Assembly: GCF_001190945.1 (NCBI RefSeq)
Contig: NZ_CP011112.1
Location: 1,054,001-1,118,000, forward strand
From: Luteipulveratus mongoliensis
Lineage (GTDB): Bacteria > Actinomycetota > Actinomycetes > Actinomycetales > Dermatophilaceae
DNA: 64,000 bases
Direction of reading: 5' to 3'
The notes under the pieces are model-generated. The model ran no database searches and had not been told where the DNA came from. It saw only the letters and a list, made by a program, of their open reading frames with translations. Of the stretch, positions 8,384 through 16,705 are shown piece after piece. Every line of letters starts with the position of its first letter. Position 1 is the first letter of the stretch. The translations under genes were made by a program, and so were the position numbers.

Positions 8384-9172
8384 ATGGGGCGCCATCTGAG
8401 CTTGATCCTCGCGCACCCCGACGACGAGAGCTACGCGGCGTACGGGACGGTGGCGCGCCATGCCCAGGACGAGCAGTTCCGGCTCTCGGTGCTGCACGCG
8501 ACTGACGGCGAGAAGGGCGAGATCGCCCATGGCGTCCCGGTGGCTCCGGAGGACCTCGGCGCGTGGCGCCGACGCGAGGACGAGAACGCGTGGTGCGCCG
8601 TCGGGGCGAAACCGCATCGCCACGACTGGCTCGGGCTGCCTGACGGCGGAGTCGAGGCGGTCGGTATTCCAGCGTTGCGTCACCGGATCATCACGTTCCT
8701 GCGCGAGGAACGGCCCGATGTCGTCGCTACGTTCGGTCCCGACGGGGTGTCCGGCCACCCCGACCACATCGCGATGTCGGTGGCGACCACGGAGGCGTTC
8801 GACGTCGTACGGCGAGAGCCTGGGCCAGGTCTGAAACGGTTGCTGTACACCGTGATTCCGCAGCGGCTCTTCGAGTTCTCGCAGCGATACCGCGTCCAGA
8901 TCGGGTTGGAGCCGTGGGATCCGACGCAGGTCTACCACCTGCGTGGCACGGCTGATGAGCTGATCGGGGTCCAGGTCGACAACCGGGACCACGGTGCGGC
9001 GATGCTGGCTGCGTTCAGGGAGCACCGCAGTCAGCGGCGGGTGCTCTTCGACCCGGACGGCTCCGACGAGAAGTGGGTCAAGGTGATGCGCTTCGAGTCC
9101 TGGGTCGTCGCCTGGCCGCAGCGCGAACCGGGTGCGCCGTTGCTGGACGACGTCTTCGCCGAGCTCGACTGA
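8384..9172 (+). CDS. PIG-L family deacetylase (GlcNAc-inositol/mycothiol-conjugate amidase-like)
   Basis: The 262-residue product begins MGRHLSLILAHPDDES; the Zn-binding AHPDDE motif (H11, D13-D14) is at the normal N-terminal place and the third ligand lies in GHPDHIA near residue 125. Family members deacetylate N-acetylglucosaminyl-inositol or cleave mycothiol S-conjugates. The start is taken at 8384, close to the motif; an in-frame ATG at 8348 would add 12 residues. No clear ribosome-binding site precedes either. It is divergent from the thioesterase gene. Confidence 0.85.
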   Translation: MGRHLSLILAHPDDESYAAYGTVARHAQDEQFRLSVLHATDGEKGEIAHGVPVAPEDLGAWRRREDENAWCAVGAKPHRHDWLGLPDGGVEAVGIPALRHRIITFLREERPDVVATFGPDGVSGHPDHIAMSVATTEAFDVVRREPGPGLKRLLYTVIPQRLFEFSQRYRVQIGLEPWDPTQVYHLRGTADELIGVQVDNRDHGAAMLAAFREHRSQRRVLFDPDGSDEKWVKVMRFESWVVAWPQREPGAPLLDDVFAELD

Positions 9173-9173
9173 C

Positions 9174-9593
9174 TCAGCACTTCGTGCGGGCGGCCGCCAT
9201 GTCGACCCAGAGGACTTCCCAGATGTGGCCGTCCGGGTCGGCGAACGACCGGCCGTACATGAAGCCCTGATCGTCCGGTTTGCGCACCGCGGTCGCTCCC
9301 GCGGCCATCGCCTTGTCGGCGAGCACATCGACCGCCAGCCGACTCTCCGCCGACAGTCCGAGGTCGACCTGAACCGCGTTACTCGGGTCGATGACCTGCC
9401 GCCCCGGCACGAACGAGCCGAACTGCTCGGGACTCAGCAGGATCACGTGGATGGCGTCGCTGATGTCGACGCAGAGCGCACCCGGGTCGCTGAACTCCTC
9501 ATTGATGGCATAGCCGAGGGAGGTGTAGAACGCTCGGCTGCGGACGAGGTCACGTGCCGGCAGGTTCACGAACATCATCGGATGAGCGCCCAT
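9174..9593 (-). CDS. VOC-family protein (glyoxalase/bleomycin-resistance fold)
   Basis: A 139-residue VOC protein: MMFVNLPARDLVRSRAFYTSLGY begins the first beta-alpha-beta-beta-beta unit, and GFMYGRSFADPDGHIWEVLWVD ends the second with the usual metal/substrate-side DPDGHIWE motif. The ATG at 9593 is chosen because it starts 11 bases after the AraC stop; a longer start at 9629 would overlap that gene. The enzyme activity is unspecified, as usual for this fold. Cotranscription with the upstream AraC gene is likely. Confidence 0.8.
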   Translation of the reverse strand: MGAHPMMFVNLPARDLVRSRAFYTSLGYAINEEFSDPGALCVDISDAIHVILLSPEQFGSFVPGRQVIDPSNAVQVDLGLSAESRLAVDVLADKAMAAGATAVRKPDDQGFMYGRSFADPDGHIWEVLWVDMAAARTKC

Positions 9594-9603
9594 GAAGCAG
9601 ACG

Positions 9604-10548
9604 TTAGGGCGACAGGGGTGGGTCGGCATCTCCGTTCGTGCGCATCTGGGTGAAGTCTTGGACTGCGTCTTGGGCGGCGCCGTGGGTGGCGCCCTCGGTG
9701 GCGTCCCCGCCGAGCGTCGGGAGGGCGAGGAGTACCGGAGTCGCCCAGGCCGCTGCCGGCGCGAGCATCAGGTCGTACGACGGGGGCGCGGGTCGGGTGC
9801 CTTGCAGGACTTCTCCGACCGTGATCGCCCGGGGGAGGCCGGCCGTCACCAGGTCGCGGACGAGGAGCTGACCGACGGGGTCGTCCTGCGGGACTGCTGC
9901 CGCGAGCAGCCACCACTGGCCGGTCGGTACGCCGGTGATGACGTAGGGGCCGGGCTGCATGATGCGCGTCCCAGCCACGGGAGTGCCCCGCGGTGCGGGG
10001 TGACGGAACAGGCCGACGTACACCTGCGGGCTCGGGCCGATCGCCGCAAGGGCGGCCGGCGACATCCGTACGCTGCCCTGGACCCGGCCACGGCCGGCAC
10101 CGATCACGACGGTCGGCCGCGTCTCGCGCGCGGCGATCGCGTGGGGGAGGCGACGGAAGTCTCGTGGGCTGGTGCCGACTTCTTCGACGAAGCGACGGGT
10201 GAAGGTGCCCACCGAGCTGAAGCCGACGGCCATGCAGACGTCGACCACGGAGTCGTCGCTGCTGAGCAGCAGCATCTTGGCCCGCTGGAAGCGCTGGGCG
10301 GCGAGGTACTGGACCGGCGACACACCGATCACGCGGGTGAACAGCCGGGACAGGTGGAAGGTGGAGTAGCCGACGTGGTCGGCGACATCCTGGACGCTGA
10401 TCGGCTCGTCGAGATGAGCGCGCAGGAACTCGGCCGCACGGATCACGGCAGCCTCAGCGGGCGGGACGGCCCGCGCGGGCTCTGCGGGTGGGACTGGCGG
10501 TGGATCAGTGGGGGTCTGCCCGGTGGCAGCCCCCTTGGCTCCTGACAC
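9604..10548 (-). CDS. AraC-family transcriptional regulator
   Basis: A 314-residue regulator with the DNA-binding domain at the N-terminal end: two helix-turn-helix units, VQDVADHVGYSTFHLSRLF and VDVCMAVGFSSVGTFTRRF, about residues 35-130, followed by PRDFRR. The ~180-residue C-terminal part resembles a small-molecule sensor module, and the last 30 residues are low complexity. Translation appears leaderless: on the minus strand TACTCT ends six bases before the GTG. It probably controls itself and the downstream VOC gene. Confidence 0.85.
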   Translation of the reverse strand: MSGAKGAATGQTPTDPPPVPPAEPARAVPPAEAAVIRAAEFLRAHLDEPISVQDVADHVGYSTFHLSRLFTRVIGVSPVQYLAAQRFQRAKMLLLSSDDSVVDVCMAVGFSSVGTFTRRFVEEVGTSPRDFRRLPHAIAARETRPTVVIGAGRGRVQGSVRMSPAALAAIGPSPQVYVGLFRHPAPRGTPVAGTRIMQPGPYVITGVPTGQWWLLAAAVPQDDPVGQLLVRDLVTAGLPRAITVGEVLQGTRPAPPSYDLMLAPAAAWATPVLLALPTLGGDATEGATHGAAQDAVQDFTQMRTNGDADPPLSP

Positions 10549-10720
10549 CTGTTCAGAGTAGGTCGCGCCACCGACAGCCGCCTGCCAATAACGAAGGCCC
10601 GGTCACTCTTCGCTGGTGGCCGAAGAGTCGTGACAAATCACCCTGTGCGGCGCCCAGCGCCGCGGATACGTTGGTCGGCGATGGATCGGCCACGGGGCCC
10701 TTCCGGCTCAGGGGAGCGAC

Positions 10721-11623
10721 ATGCCAGACACGATCGAGGTCGAGAACCTCGTCAAGACGTACGCCGGCACCGCGGTGGTCGATGACGTCACCTTCAGCGT
10801 CCGGGACGGAGAGTTCTTCGGGCTCCTCGGCCCGAACGGTGCGGGCAAGACCACGACGCTGGAGATGATCGAGGGCCTGCGCAAACCCGACGGCGGCACG
10901 GTCCGGCTGCTGGGTGAGGCGCCCTGGCCGCGCAACCCCGCGCTGCTGCCGCGGATGGGCGTACAGCTGCAGGCCACCGCCTTCTTCGACCGGTTGACCG
11001 CGCGCGAGCAGCTGCACACCTTCAGCTCGCTGTACGACGCCCCGTCGGCTCGGGTGGACGAGATGCTCGACCTCGTCGGGCTCACCGACAAGGCCGACAC
11101 CCAGGCCGAGAAGCTGTCCGGCGGTCAGGCTCAGCGGCTGTCGATCGCCTGCGCACTCGTGCACGACCCCGAGGTGGTGTTCCTCGACGAGCCGACCGCG
11201 GCGCTCGACCCGCAGGCGCGACGCAACCTCTGGGACCTGCTGCGCGAGATCAACCAGCGCGGCAAGACCGTCGTCCTGACCACTCACTACATGGACGAGG
11301 CCGAGCTCCTCTGCGACCGCGTCGCCGTCATCGACCACGGCCGGATCCTGCGTATCGGTCCGCCCGCCGAGCTGGTGCGTGGGCTCGACGCACCGGTGCG
11401 GATCTCGGTCGAACGGTCGGCCCTTGATGCGTCCGCTGCGCGCACGCTGCCCGGTGTCGATGACGTGACCGAGGACGCCTCGTCGACCGTGGTCACAACT
11501 CGTCAGCCGTCGCCCGTGCTCGCGGCGCTTGCCGAACGAGATGCCCTGGCGGGCCTACAAGTTCGAGGCGCGACCCTTGAGGACGTCTTCCTCGAGCTCA
11601 CGGGACGGGAGTACCGCGCATGA
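10721..11623 (+). CDS. ABC transporter ATP-binding protein (drug/ABC-2 exporter type)
   Basis: A 300-residue ATPase. The Walker A GPNGAGKTT is at 37-45, the signature LSGGQ at 132-136, Walker B VVFLDEP with D156-E157, and the H-loop TTHYMDEAE follows. The C-terminal ~80 residues are a regulatory extension seen in DrrA/CcmA-type exporters. A Shine-Dalgarno GGGGAG precedes the ATG. The stop overlaps the permease start by four bases (ATGA), so the two subunits are translationally coupled and form one exporter. Confidence 0.92.
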   Translation: MPDTIEVENLVKTYAGTAVVDDVTFSVRDGEFFGLLGPNGAGKTTTLEMIEGLRKPDGGTVRLLGEAPWPRNPALLPRMGVQLQATAFFDRLTAREQLHTFSSLYDAPSARVDEMLDLVGLTDKADTQAEKLSGGQAQRLSIACALVHDPEVVFLDEPTAALDPQARRNLWDLLREINQRGKTVVLTTHYMDEAELLCDRVAVIDHGRILRIGPPAELVRGLDAPVRISVERSALDASAARTLPGVDDVTEDASSTVVTTRQPSPVLAALAERDALAGLQVRGATLEDVFLELTGREYRA

Positions 11624-12729
11624 GCAAGGTGACGGTGGACGTCCAGCCTCGCGCTGGGCGTACGGCCTTTGGTAGCAGGAGTTTTCGCAGTCTCGCCATC
11701 GCGATGTGGAAGGGCTTCGTCCGGGATCGAGCGAGCGTCTTCTTCACTCTCTTCTTTCCGCTGTTCTTCATCATCATCTTCGGGACCGTGTTCACCGACA
11801 GCGGCGCGTCGAAGCAGACGGTCGCCCTGGTGGGCAATGTCCCTGTCGTACAACAGCTCCCGCCGGACGCGCGCAAGGCGATCGGCGAGACCTTGGAGCT
11901 CAAGACGGGGATCCCGCGCGAGAAGGCGCTGAAGCAGCTGCGCAAGGACGACATCAGTGCCGTCCTCGAGCAGCACGGCAACACCCTTCAGCTCACGGTG
12001 TCCAACGGTGACCCGGTGGCCTCGGCGACCGTCCAGGGCGTGCTGCGCTCGGTCATCGACGGCACCAACATCGCCGTCACAGGACAGCCGCCGCGCTATA
12101 CGCTGTCGGCGTCGGCGGTGCAGGACGAGTCGCTCAAAGCGATCCAGTACGTCACGCCCGGGATGATCGGTTACGGCATCGCTGTGGGCGCGACGTTCGG
12201 GGCGGCCACGACGCTGGTCGAGTGGCGCAAGCGCGGCGTACTGCGCCGACTGCGACTCGCGCCGATCCCGACGTCCTCGGTGGTGACCTCACGGGTCGCC
12301 GTCTCGATGGCCATCGCCCTCGTGCAGCTGGCGATCTTCATCGGAGTCGCGATAGTGCTCGGGCTCAAGCTCACCGGCTCCTGGTACATGGCGATACCCC
12401 TCACGCTCTGCGGCACGTTGGCGTTCTTGTCCGTCGGGCTGCTGTGCGGGTCGATCGCCAAGACCTCGGAGGCGGCGGTCGGGCTGGCCAACCTGATCAC
12501 CTTGCCGATGGCGTTCCTGTCAGGAGCATTCATCCCGGTGGAGGAGTCACCTGGGTGGATCCAGGCGATCTCGAAGGTGCTGCCGATGGGCTGGCTGGTC
12601 GACGGGCTGAAGGGCACCATGGTGCGCGGCGAGGGACCGGTCGCGGCGCTGCTGCCGATGGCGCTGACGCTGGGCTTCGCGGCCGTGCTGACCCTGATCG
12701 CCACCCGGTTCTTCTCCTGGGAGGACTGA
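11620..12729 (+). CDS. ABC-2 type permease subunit
   Basis: A 369-residue permease. One membrane segment near residues 40-57 (FFTLFFPLFFIIIFGTVF) is followed by a ~150-residue extracytoplasmic loop and then five more membrane segments from residue ~185, the ABC2_membrane_3 arrangement. WRKRGVLRRLRLAPIP is the coupling-helix motif of this family. It is coupled to the ATPase by a 4-base overlap. The exported substrate is unknown; the secreted protein gene 118 bases downstream may share the transcript. Confidence 0.88.
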   Translation: MSKVTVDVQPRAGRTAFGSRSFRSLAIAMWKGFVRDRASVFFTLFFPLFFIIIFGTVFTDSGASKQTVALVGNVPVVQQLPPDARKAIGETLELKTGIPREKALKQLRKDDISAVLEQHGNTLQLTVSNGDPVASATVQGVLRSVIDGTNIAVTGQPPRYTLSASAVQDESLKAIQYVTPGMIGYGIAVGATFGAATTLVEWRKRGVLRRLRLAPIPTSSVVTSRVAVSMAIALVQLAIFIGVAIVLGLKLTGSWYMAIPLTLCGTLAFLSVGLLCGSIAKTSEAAVGLANLITLPMAFLSGAFIPVEESPGWIQAISKVLPMGWLVDGLKGTMVRGEGPVAALLPMALTLGFAAVLTLIATRFFSWED

Positions 12730-12847
12730 CCTGCGCCGGCGAACTCATATCTGAATCACAGGTTGAGCCGCGGTCACCACAGGTTGCCGTACGACGGTGG
12801 GAGGACCCGGCGGGCGTCGTACCCCGCCGCCGACGAGAGGTACCCCC

Positions 12848-13999
12848 ATGTCCCGTAGGACGAAGATGACCGTCGCGGCCACCGGCCTCGGCCTGGTCGC
12901 GGCCGGCGCGATCGCCGTGCCTGCCCTGGCGGCGACAGGTCCCAGCAGCACACCCAGTGTCAGCTCGCCGAGCGCCTCGGCGTCTGATGACGCGAAGGCC
13001 CGTCCGGCGCCGGGCGACCGGCTCAAGACCCTGCTGTCCGGCCTGGTCTCCAAGGGCACCATCACCCAGGCGCAGGCCGATGCGGTCACCAACGCGCTGA
13101 AGGCGGAGCGGCCCAAGGCGCAAGGGGATCGGCCCAAGGCGCCCGGACGACTGCACGTGCAGATGCGGATGTTCGGTGCGTCCAACGCCGAGATCGCCAA
13201 GGCGGTCGGCGCGACTGAGCAGCAGCTGTCGGACGGACTGGCCGCCGGGAGGTCGCTCACCCAGATCGCGGCGGCACACGGCGTCAGCAAGGCCACGCTG
13301 GTCCAGCGGCTCGGCGCGTTCGTCGACAAGGAGGCCGGCACGATCGTCGATCGCAAGGCCACGGATCGCCCGGCTCGGCCGGACGTCGACTCCGACGGCA
13401 AGGCGGGCGCCAAGGCCGAGCACAAGGGGCCGCTCGCCGACGTGCTCAGCGGCCTGGTCACCAAGGGCACGATCACGCAGGCTCAGTCGGACGCGATCAC
13501 GAAGGCGCTCGAGGCGCAGCGCGGCACCGAGAAGGGGCAGCAGCGCCAGGGTGCGCCGGGCGGCGTACGCGAGAAGGCCCTGCGTCACGGCGGTGCGGGC
13601 AAGGGCGGCCCGCTCGGCGACAGCAAGGAGCTGGCGAGCCTGCTCAAGCTCTCTGAGACCGACCTCGCGACCCAGCTGAGAAGCGGCAAGTCGCTCGCCG
13701 AAATCGCTCAGGCGCAAGGGGTTTCGCGTACGACTCTGGTCGCCAAGGTCACCTCGCTGCTCAAGGCGGACCTGCCGAACATCGTGGACCGTACGCCGCC
13801 GCAGCGGCCCGCCGATCCGGGCGCCCCGGGTGCTCCGGGCGGCCCGGGTGCGCCGGGCGGCCCGGGTGCGCCGGGCGGTCGGTCGGACGTTCCGGCGCCC
13901 GATGCACCGTCCGCTGGCAGCACGGGCAGTGGCTCGGCGGACAACTCGAACGGCGGAGCCCCCGACAACGACCTCTCGGTCGGCACCCGCACCACCTGA
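12848..13999 (+). CDS. secreted repeat-containing protein with collagen-like tail, unknown function
   Basis: The 383-residue protein starts with a signal peptide (MSRRTKMTVAATGLGLVAAG to VPALA). Two module types are duplicated: a helix pair starting LLSGLVSKGTITQAQADAV, repeated near residue 197 as VLSGLVTKGTITQAQSDAI, and a second module ATEQQLSDGLAAGRSLTQIA with AAHGVSKATLV, repeated later as SETDLATQLRSGKSLAEIAQ with AQGVSRTTLV. The C-terminus has PGAPGAPGGPGAPGG repeats and a Ser/Asn-rich end. GAGAGG precedes the ATG at 12848. The duplicated helical modules resemble those of other actinobacterial exported proteins of unknown role. It lies downstream of the ABC exporter on the same strand; an inverted repeat at 12789-12822 may separate the transcripts. 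Confidence 0.75.
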   Translation: MSRRTKMTVAATGLGLVAAGAIAVPALAATGPSSTPSVSSPSASASDDAKARPAPGDRLKTLLSGLVSKGTITQAQADAVTNALKAERPKAQGDRPKAPGRLHVQMRMFGASNAEIAKAVGATEQQLSDGLAAGRSLTQIAAAHGVSKATLVQRLGAFVDKEAGTIVDRKATDRPARPDVDSDGKAGAKAEHKGPLADVLSGLVTKGTITQAQSDAITKALEAQRGTEKGQQRQGAPGGVREKALRHGGAGKGGPLGDSKELASLLKLSETDLATQLRSGKSLAEIAQAQGVSRTTLVAKVTSLLKADLPNIVDRTPPQRPADPGAPGAPGGPGAPGGPGAPGGRSDVPAPDAPSAGSTGSGSADNSNGGAPDNDLSVGTRTT

Positions 14000-14097
14000 C
14001 CGCACCGCGAAGGTCTGGTCACACGGGTTCGGTCCGGTGGCCAGGCCTTCGTGGTGTCGTGGGTCACATCAGGCGGCTCACGTGTCAGGGTGGAGGC

Positions 14098-14907
14098 ATG
14101 GGGGTCATCGAAACTGTCTCTGTACCTGCCGCCGTCTCGACGGTGGTCGACGATGCGCTTGAGCGGGTCGATGCCGCGCTCGCGGGCACGAGTTGTGATC
14201 TGGTCGGGCTCTACCTCCACGGGTCGTTGTGCTGGGGTGAGTTCTTCTCCGGGAGCGACATCGACTTCGTCGGTGTGCTGAGCCGGCCGGCCGATGACGC
14301 GGTCGTCGCGGCCCTGCGCGGAGTGCACGGTGAGCTCGCCACGATCGGCGGGCGGCCGGCGTACGACGGCATCTACGTCACCGAAGGCGACCTGACCCGG
14401 CCGGCAGCCGACCTCGCCGAGTACCCAGGGGTGCTGGACAACGTCTTCGAGCTCGGTCACCACGGCGATGCCAACCCGGTCACCTGGGCGGAGCTCGCTG
14501 AGCGGGGGATCACCATGCGAGGTACGCCGGTCGCCCAGCTCGGCGTACACACGAATCCTGAGGAGCTGCAGGCATTTACGCGCGGCAACCTTGAGGCGTA
14601 CTGGGGCCGGCAGGCAGTGGTACTCGGCGTCCTCACGGAGGCCATCCCGTCGTGGGCGAGCGAGTGGTGCGTCCTCGGGATCAACCGTCTGCACCACGTG
14701 CTGCAGACGGGCCGGATCACCTCGAAGTCCGGTGCCGGTCGCTGGGCGCTCGACGAGCTGGACGCGAAGCACCACCAGGTGATCCGGGAGGGGTTGTCTG
14801 TGCGTGAGAGCGGCATCAGCGACCCGGTGTACGACGCTGATCCCCGACTGCGGCAGCAGGCCATCGTCGCGGTCATGCGGGACGTCCTGGGTCGTTACGG
14901 GCTCTGA
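14098..14907 (+). CDS. nucleotidyltransferase (aminoglycoside adenylyltransferase-like, DUF4111)
   Basis: A 269-residue protein with the polymerase-beta nucleotidyltransferase signature: G42-S43 in LHGSLCWGEF and the metal-binding pair D54, D56 in GSDIDFVGV. The C-terminal helical region (EEL..FTRGNLEAYWGRQ, WCVLGINRLHHVLQTGRITSK) matches the DUF4111 domain of ANT(3'')/ANT(9)-type enzymes, which adenylylate streptomycin or spectinomycin. Whether this copy acts on an antibiotic or another substrate cannot be told from sequence. GGTGGAGG precedes the ATG. Confidence 0.8.
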   Translation: MGVIETVSVPAAVSTVVDDALERVDAALAGTSCDLVGLYLHGSLCWGEFFSGSDIDFVGVLSRPADDAVVAALRGVHGELATIGGRPAYDGIYVTEGDLTRPAADLAEYPGVLDNVFELGHHGDANPVTWAELAERGITMRGTPVAQLGVHTNPEELQAFTRGNLEAYWGRQAVVLGVLTEAIPSWASEWCVLGINRLHHVLQTGRITSKSGAGRWALDELDAKHHQVIREGLSVRESGISDPVYDADPRLRQQAIVAVMRDVLGRYGL

Positions 14908-14929
14908 GGCTGGTCCTCCGCTCGATCGC

Positions 14930-14992
14930 GTGCGGTTGTCGCTGGACGCGGTGCGGTTGTCGGCGGACCTGGTGCGGTTGTCGGCGGTATCT
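14930..14992. repeat. three 21-base tandem units between genes
   Basis: Units beginning GTGCGGTTGTC start at 14930, 14951 and 14972. The first eleven bases are identical in all three and the last ten vary. The block lies between the nucleotidyltransferase stop and the VOC gene start. Confidence 0.75.
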
Positions 14993-15006
14993 GGGAGGGT
15001 CGCGCC

Positions 15007-15396
15007 ATGGCATCGCGCACCGCGAATTTCTGTATCGACGCAGCAGATCCGTACGCCCAGACCATGTGGTGGGCGCAGGTCCTCGAGGACTTCGTCCTGC
15101 CTCCGGATGAGCAGTCTCCTGACGACGAGGAGTGCGGGCTCGAAGGGCCGGACGGGCGCTACCTGCTCTTCCTCAGGGTGCCCGAGCCCAAGACGGTCAA
15201 GAACCGGATGCACCTCTGCCTGCGACCGACTGACCGCAGCCGCGACGAAGAGGTCGACCGACTGCTCGGGCTCGGCGCCACGATGGTCAACGATCTGCGC
15301 AAGCCCGACCGCGGTTGGGCCGTGCTGGCCGATCCGGAGGGCAATGAGTTCTGCGTGCTGCGACCGCTCGATCCGTCCGAGGACTCGCCTGCGTAG
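15007..15396 (+). CDS. VOC-family protein
   Basis: A 129-residue glyoxalase-fold protein of the 'glyoxalase-like domain' subgroup, starting MASRTANFCIDAADPYAQTM. KNRMHLCLRPTD and the closing ADPEGNEFCVLRP are the conserved strand motifs. This subgroup often lacks an assigned reaction. No convincing Shine-Dalgarno is seen apart from GGGAGGG about nine bases upstream. Confidence 0.8.
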   Translation: MASRTANFCIDAADPYAQTMWWAQVLEDFVLPPDEQSPDDEECGLEGPDGRYLLFLRVPEPKTVKNRMHLCLRPTDRSRDEEVDRLLGLGATMVNDLRKPDRGWAVLADPEGNEFCVLRPLDPSEDSPA

Positions 15397-15471
15397 GGTG
15401 GGCCCGGCTCGGTCAGCGGCTCGCCCGCTCCCGGGCGAGCCGGCCGGCGTACCAGCGCGAAGGAGCGTCCC

Positions 15472-15789
15472 GTGATCAAGGTGAGCATCATGTACCCGAC
15501 GACACCGGAGGCGCGGTTCGACCACGACTACTACCGCGACCGGCACCTGCCCATGATCGCCGAGCTGCTCGGCCCGGCATGCGAGCGTTGGACGATCGAC
15601 CGCGGTGTCAGTGGGGGCGGGCCGGGAGTCGATGCGCCGTACGTCGCGATGTGCCACGTCTACAGCGAGTCGCTGGATGCGTTCCAGGCGGGGTTCGGGC
15701 CGAACGTGAAGCAGATCATGAGCGACATCGGCAACTACACCGACATCACCCCGGTCATGCAGATCAGTGAGGTCGTCGTCGACGGCTGA
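15472..15789 (+). CDS. EthD-family protein
   Basis: A 105-residue ferredoxin-like-fold protein of the EthD family: KVSIMYPTTPEARFDHDYYRDRHLPMIAELLGP is the typical N-terminal half with the conserved HLP, and NYTDITPVMQISEV is the last strand. EthD proteins support some degradative monooxygenases, and others have no known role. AAGGAG lies six bases before the GTG start. No oxygenase gene is adjacent, so its pathway is unknown. Confidence 0.85.
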   Translation: MIKVSIMYPTTPEARFDHDYYRDRHLPMIAELLGPACERWTIDRGVSGGGPGVDAPYVAMCHVYSESLDAFQAGFGPNVKQIMSDIGNYTDITPVMQISEVVVDG

Positions 15790-15832
15790 CGCTCGCCGTT
15801 GGACAGTGCAACGTCGAGGGGAGGAGTACGTC

Positions 15833-16234
15833 ATGAGCACCGACCTGCAGCGGATCTTCCACGCCGAGGCCCGGCCGACCATCGTGTGCCTCTGTGGCTC
15901 CAGCCGGTTCCACGATGCGTTCCAGCAGGCCAACTACGACCTGACCATGGCAGGCGAGATCGTGCTCTCCATCGGTTTCTATCCGTCCGCCAAGGCTCAG
16001 CACGGGCACGGGCACGGGCACGGTGAGGGCGTGGGGCACGACTCGGTCGAGAAGGTCGCTCTGGACGAGCTGCACAAGCGCAAGATCGACCTAGCCGACT
16101 ACGTGTACGTGCTCGACGTCGACGGGTATGTCGGCGAGTCGACCAAGTCGGAGATCGTCTACGCCTCCCAGCACGGCATCCCGGTTCGCTACCTGTCTCA
16201 GGAGCGGCCGGGTTCAAGGACGCAACGGATCTGA
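15833..16234 (+). CDS. small nucleoside-2-deoxyribosyltransferase-like (DUF4406-type) protein
   Basis: A 133-residue protein. TIVCLCGSSRFHDAFQQANYDLTMAGEIVLSIG and LHKRKIDLADYVYVLDVDGYVGESTKSEIVYA fit the Rossmann-like nucleoside deoxyribosyltransferase superfamily, in which such single-domain proteins are often DUF4406. A strong Shine-Dalgarno (GGGGAGGAG) precedes the ATG at 15833. An insertion AQHGHGHGHGEGVGHD, made by tandem GGGCAC hexamers, gives a His-rich loop near residue 60 that could bind metal or may simply be repeat expansion. The reaction is not established. Confidence 0.75.
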   Translation: MSTDLQRIFHAEARPTIVCLCGSSRFHDAFQQANYDLTMAGEIVLSIGFYPSAKAQHGHGHGHGEGVGHDSVEKVALDELHKRKIDLADYVYVLDVDGYVGESTKSEIVYASQHGIPVRYLSQERPGSRTQRI

Positions 16235-16543
16235 TGCGTGTCGTGTGGTTTCCAGGTACCCGTTCGCTCGTTCGAATAGGCCTCTGAACTCGGGGTCTCG
16301 AACCCTCGGGGCGGATCAACGTGACCCGGCCCGGACGATCGAGGAGCATCAGACGGCGTCGACGGCGGGTGACGCTGTGGTCGTGTGTCGCCTCGACGAG
16401 GAGCGCGAGGCGTGGGGACGGTGGCGTCGATGCGGCCGCCCGTTCGTTTGGCGCTCGTCCATCGATCAGTTCCCTGTCGCTATTTCCTGCCGTCTGCAAC
16501 ATGTCTCTCCCCGATCCGTGGCTGTGCTGAAGCCAGGATTCCG

Positions 16544-16617
16544 TTGTCCACAGAGCATGTCGCGGATCGGGGTCAAGCCTGTGGATGAACGTGCTGACGG
16601 GAGGGGGATGTGGATAA
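16544..16617. other. cluster of three DnaA-box-like 9-mers
   Basis: TTGTCCACA (16544-16552) is the actinobacterial DnaA box on the plus strand. TGTGGATGA (16580-16588) reads TCATCCACA on the minus strand, and TGTGGATAA (16609-16617) reads TTATCCACA, the classical box. An unusually AT-rich stretch (about 16630-16660) follows. The arrangement resembles a small origin or a DnaA-titration/regulatory site; function is unproven. Confidence 0.5.
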
Positions 16618-16682
16618 CGCGAAGCCGCGAATCATGTTGGCAATAAACAATATTCACGCCCATCGGTCTTGCGGCATCGATG

Positions 16683-16696
16683 CGAACACCTGTACG
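16683..16696. promoter_or_regulatory. SOS (LexA) box-like element at HNH gene promoter
   Basis: CGAAC-ACCT-GTACG differs at one position from the mycobacterial LexA core CGAAC-N4-GTTCG. It overlaps TACGGT (16693-16698), a -10 candidate placed seven bases before the ATG at 16706. LexA binding here would block transcription until DNA damage. Confidence 0.6.
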
Positions 16697-16705
16697 GTCG
16701 ACGGT

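Larger units (their letters stand above)
16235..16705. other. 471-base intergenic region upstream of HNH gene
   Basis: No convincing gene or RNA is seen in the first ~300 bases. The last 165 bases hold three DnaA-box-like 9-mers, an AT-rich stretch and an SOS-box-like element, described separately. Confidence 0.6.

Noticed and set aside
12530-14005. A 491-codon minus-strand open frame
   Set aside because: Antisense to the permease end and the secreted repeat protein; the repeats explain its openness.
13708-15933. A 741-codon minus-strand open frame
   Set aside because: It lies antisense to five plus-strand genes with clear family motifs, has low-complexity Arg/Asp-rich composition and the tandem unit DNRTRSADNRT; it is a shadow of high-GC codon bias.
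16265-16310. tRNA-like T-arm sequence (GGGGTCTCGAACCCTC)
   Set aside because: No matching acceptor, D or anticodon arm could be built on either strand.
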